From Pseudomonadota bacterium (GTDB lineage: Bacteria > Pseudomonadota > Alphaproteobacteria > Rhizobiales > Xanthobacteraceae): a stretch of DNA of 7,928 bases. The notes beneath the pieces were generated by a model. The model saw nothing but the letters and a program-made list of their open reading frames with translations. It was not told the origin of the DNA and did not search any database. Below, piece after piece: positions 6,853 through 7,928 of this stretch. Numbering within the stretch: position 1 is the stretch's first letter; every line of letters starts with the position of its first letter. The stretch lies in assembly GCA_023391175.1 (NCBI GenBank), contig JAEWBL010000626.1, positions 1-7,928 on the forward strand, written 5' to 3'. The position numbers and the translations under genes are program-made.

Positions 6853-7928
6853 TCCGCCGGCGCCACGGCCTGCCGCGCCTTCTTGGCTGCCGGGCGGGGC
6901 GCACCCACCCTGAGCCGCCGGTCGGCGAGGGAGAGCAGGCCGCCCAGCGCCATCACCACCGCCCCGAGCCAGATCAGGGTCACGAACGGCTTGAAGGTGG
7001 CGCGAACGGAGACGTGGCCGTCGGCGGCTTCCTCCGCCATGCTCACGTAGAGCTGGCTGAAGCCGAAGGTGCGCAGGCCCGCCTCGGTGGTTGCCATCTG
7101 CCGGGCGGCGAAGGTGCGGCGGGAGGCCTCGATGGTGCCCTCGGAAACGCCGCCGTCGCGGATGGAGAAGACGGCCGTGCGGGCGCGGAAGTTCGGCCCG
7201 GTGCGGTTCTCCAGCCGGTCGAGGGTGAGGGTGCGCGAGCCGATGGTGATGGTATCGCCGAGCTTCACCGCGGCGATCTTCTCAAGGCTCCATGAGGTCT
7301 CGCAGACGATGCCGAGCAGGCACACGCCCACGCCGAAATGGGCGATGGCCGTCCCATAGGCCGAGCGGGGGACGCCGGCGAGGCGGGCCAGAGCCACCTT
7401 CGCCCCCACGCGGCCAAGGCCGGCGCGCTCAGCGAGGTCGGTCAAAGCCCCGAGCATGATGAAGGCGGCCAGGCCCACCGCCAGCGGCGCCAGCACCGGG
7501 CCGCCGGTGGTCGCTGCCGCCGTCACCACCGCGGCGACGATGGCGAGGCCGGCGGCCAGCATCAGCCGCTGCGCCGCGCCCAGGATGTCGCCCCGCTTCC
7601 ACGCCAGCAGCGGGCCGAACGGCATGGCGAAGATGAGGGGCAGCATCAGCCCGCCGAACACGAGATTGAAATAGGGCGGCCCGACCGTGATCTTGGCGCC
7701 GGTGAAGGCTTCCAGCGCCAGCGGATAGAGCGTGCCCACCAGCACCGCGGCAGCCGCTGCGGTGAGGAACAGGTTGTTGAACACCAGCGCCCCCTCCCGC
7801 GAGATCGGCGCGAAGAGGCCGCCCTGCTTCAACTCCGACGCGCGGAAGGCGAACAGCGCGAGCCCGCCGGCGATGAAGAAGGTGAGGATGCCGAGGATGA
7901 ACACGCCGCGCGCCGGATCGGTGGCGAA
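6849..7928 (-). CDS. ccmF: Haem lyase subunit CcmF/CycK, C-terminal part
   Basis: The last 359 residues of a protein usually about 650 long; the start lies beyond the right edge. CcmF is the inner-membrane haem lyase core of System I, attaching haem delivered by holo-CcmE to apocytochrome c. The visible part begins [18 protein letters not shown] and has roughly seven hydrophobic spans (about 9-28, 50-70, 89-110, 122-139, 146-165, 192-210, 315-335). [18 protein letters not shown] carries His197 of the fragment, which fits the second transmembrane haem-b ligand of the family. The periplasmic domain shows [18 protein letters not shown] and then FSQLYV, the typical family signature. The end is a basic tail (AAKKARQAV). 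The GTG at 7904 is internal, not a start. No ccmG lies between it and ccmH, matching the cycHJKL order of rhizobia; ccmE and ccmI would be expected to the right. Confidence 0.96.
   Translation of the reverse strand, partial: FATDPARGVFILGILTFFIAGGLALFAFRASELKQGGLFAPISREGALVFNNLFLTAAAAAVLVGTLYPLALEAFTGAKITVGPPYFNLVFGGLMLPLIFAMPFGPLLAWKRGDILGAAQRLMLAAGLAIVAAVVTAAATTGGPVLAPLAVGLAAFIMLGALTDLAERAGLGRVGAKVALARLAGVPRSAYGTAIAHFGVGVCLLGIVCETSWSLEKIAAVKLGDTITIGSRTLTLDRLENRTGPNFRARTAVFSIRDGGVSEGTIEASRRTFAARQMATTEAGLRTFGFSQLYVSMAEEAADGHVSVRATFKPFVTLIWLGAVVMALGGLLSLADRRLRVGAPRPAAKKARQAVAPAE

Overview
The window looks like ordinary core chromosome of a GC-rich alphaproteobacterium, most likely order Hyphomicrobiales (Rhizobiales) and perhaps near Xanthobacteraceae. 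Three things point there: the alphaproteobacterial style of L28 and RlmN, the CcmF-CcmH pair without an intervening CcmG (the cycK-cycL order of rhizobia), and an intergenic repeat whose translation gives the familiar 'WIPRIKRGMT' artefact. The genus is inference. I found no phage, transposon, CRISPR, toxin-antitoxin or defence system.

Left part (1-2741), valine catabolism. On the minus strand, mmsA (methylmalonate-semialdehyde dehydrogenase) is followed after a few bases by the start of an acyl-CoA dehydrogenase that runs off the left edge. A LysR-type regulator is transcribed away from mmsA. The 163-bp region between them carries two TGTGCAC elements 33 bp apart and a CAAT-N9-ATTG dyad, which are candidate operator sites.

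Middle (2742-4088). A small secreted three-repeat beta-trefoil (ricin-type) lectin on the minus strand converges on the regulator gene; the two stop codons lie at the ends of one short palindrome. Then comes rpmB (ribosomal protein L28) on the plus strand, with a recognisable sigma-70-like promoter and a strong GCAA-tetraloop terminator. Beyond it is a gene-free stretch of about 230 bp with a multi-hairpin intergenic repeat.

Right part (4089-7928), all on the minus strand and probably co-transcribed: ccmF (3' part, entering from the right edge), ccmH (ATGA overlap with ccmF), rlmN (68-bp gap), a VOC-superfamily protein (28-bp gap), and a small multi-pass membrane protein of unknown function (4-bp gap). 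The first two belong to System I cytochrome c maturation. RlmN is the radical-SAM methylase of A2503 in 23S rRNA. The last two have no assigned function, but their tight coupling suggests joint expression.

The most useful things for a second look are the mosaic palindromic repeat, the duplicated start region of the acyl-CoA dehydrogenase, the candidate operator, the evenly spaced 52-residue lectin repeats, and the VOC/membrane-protein pair behind rlmN.
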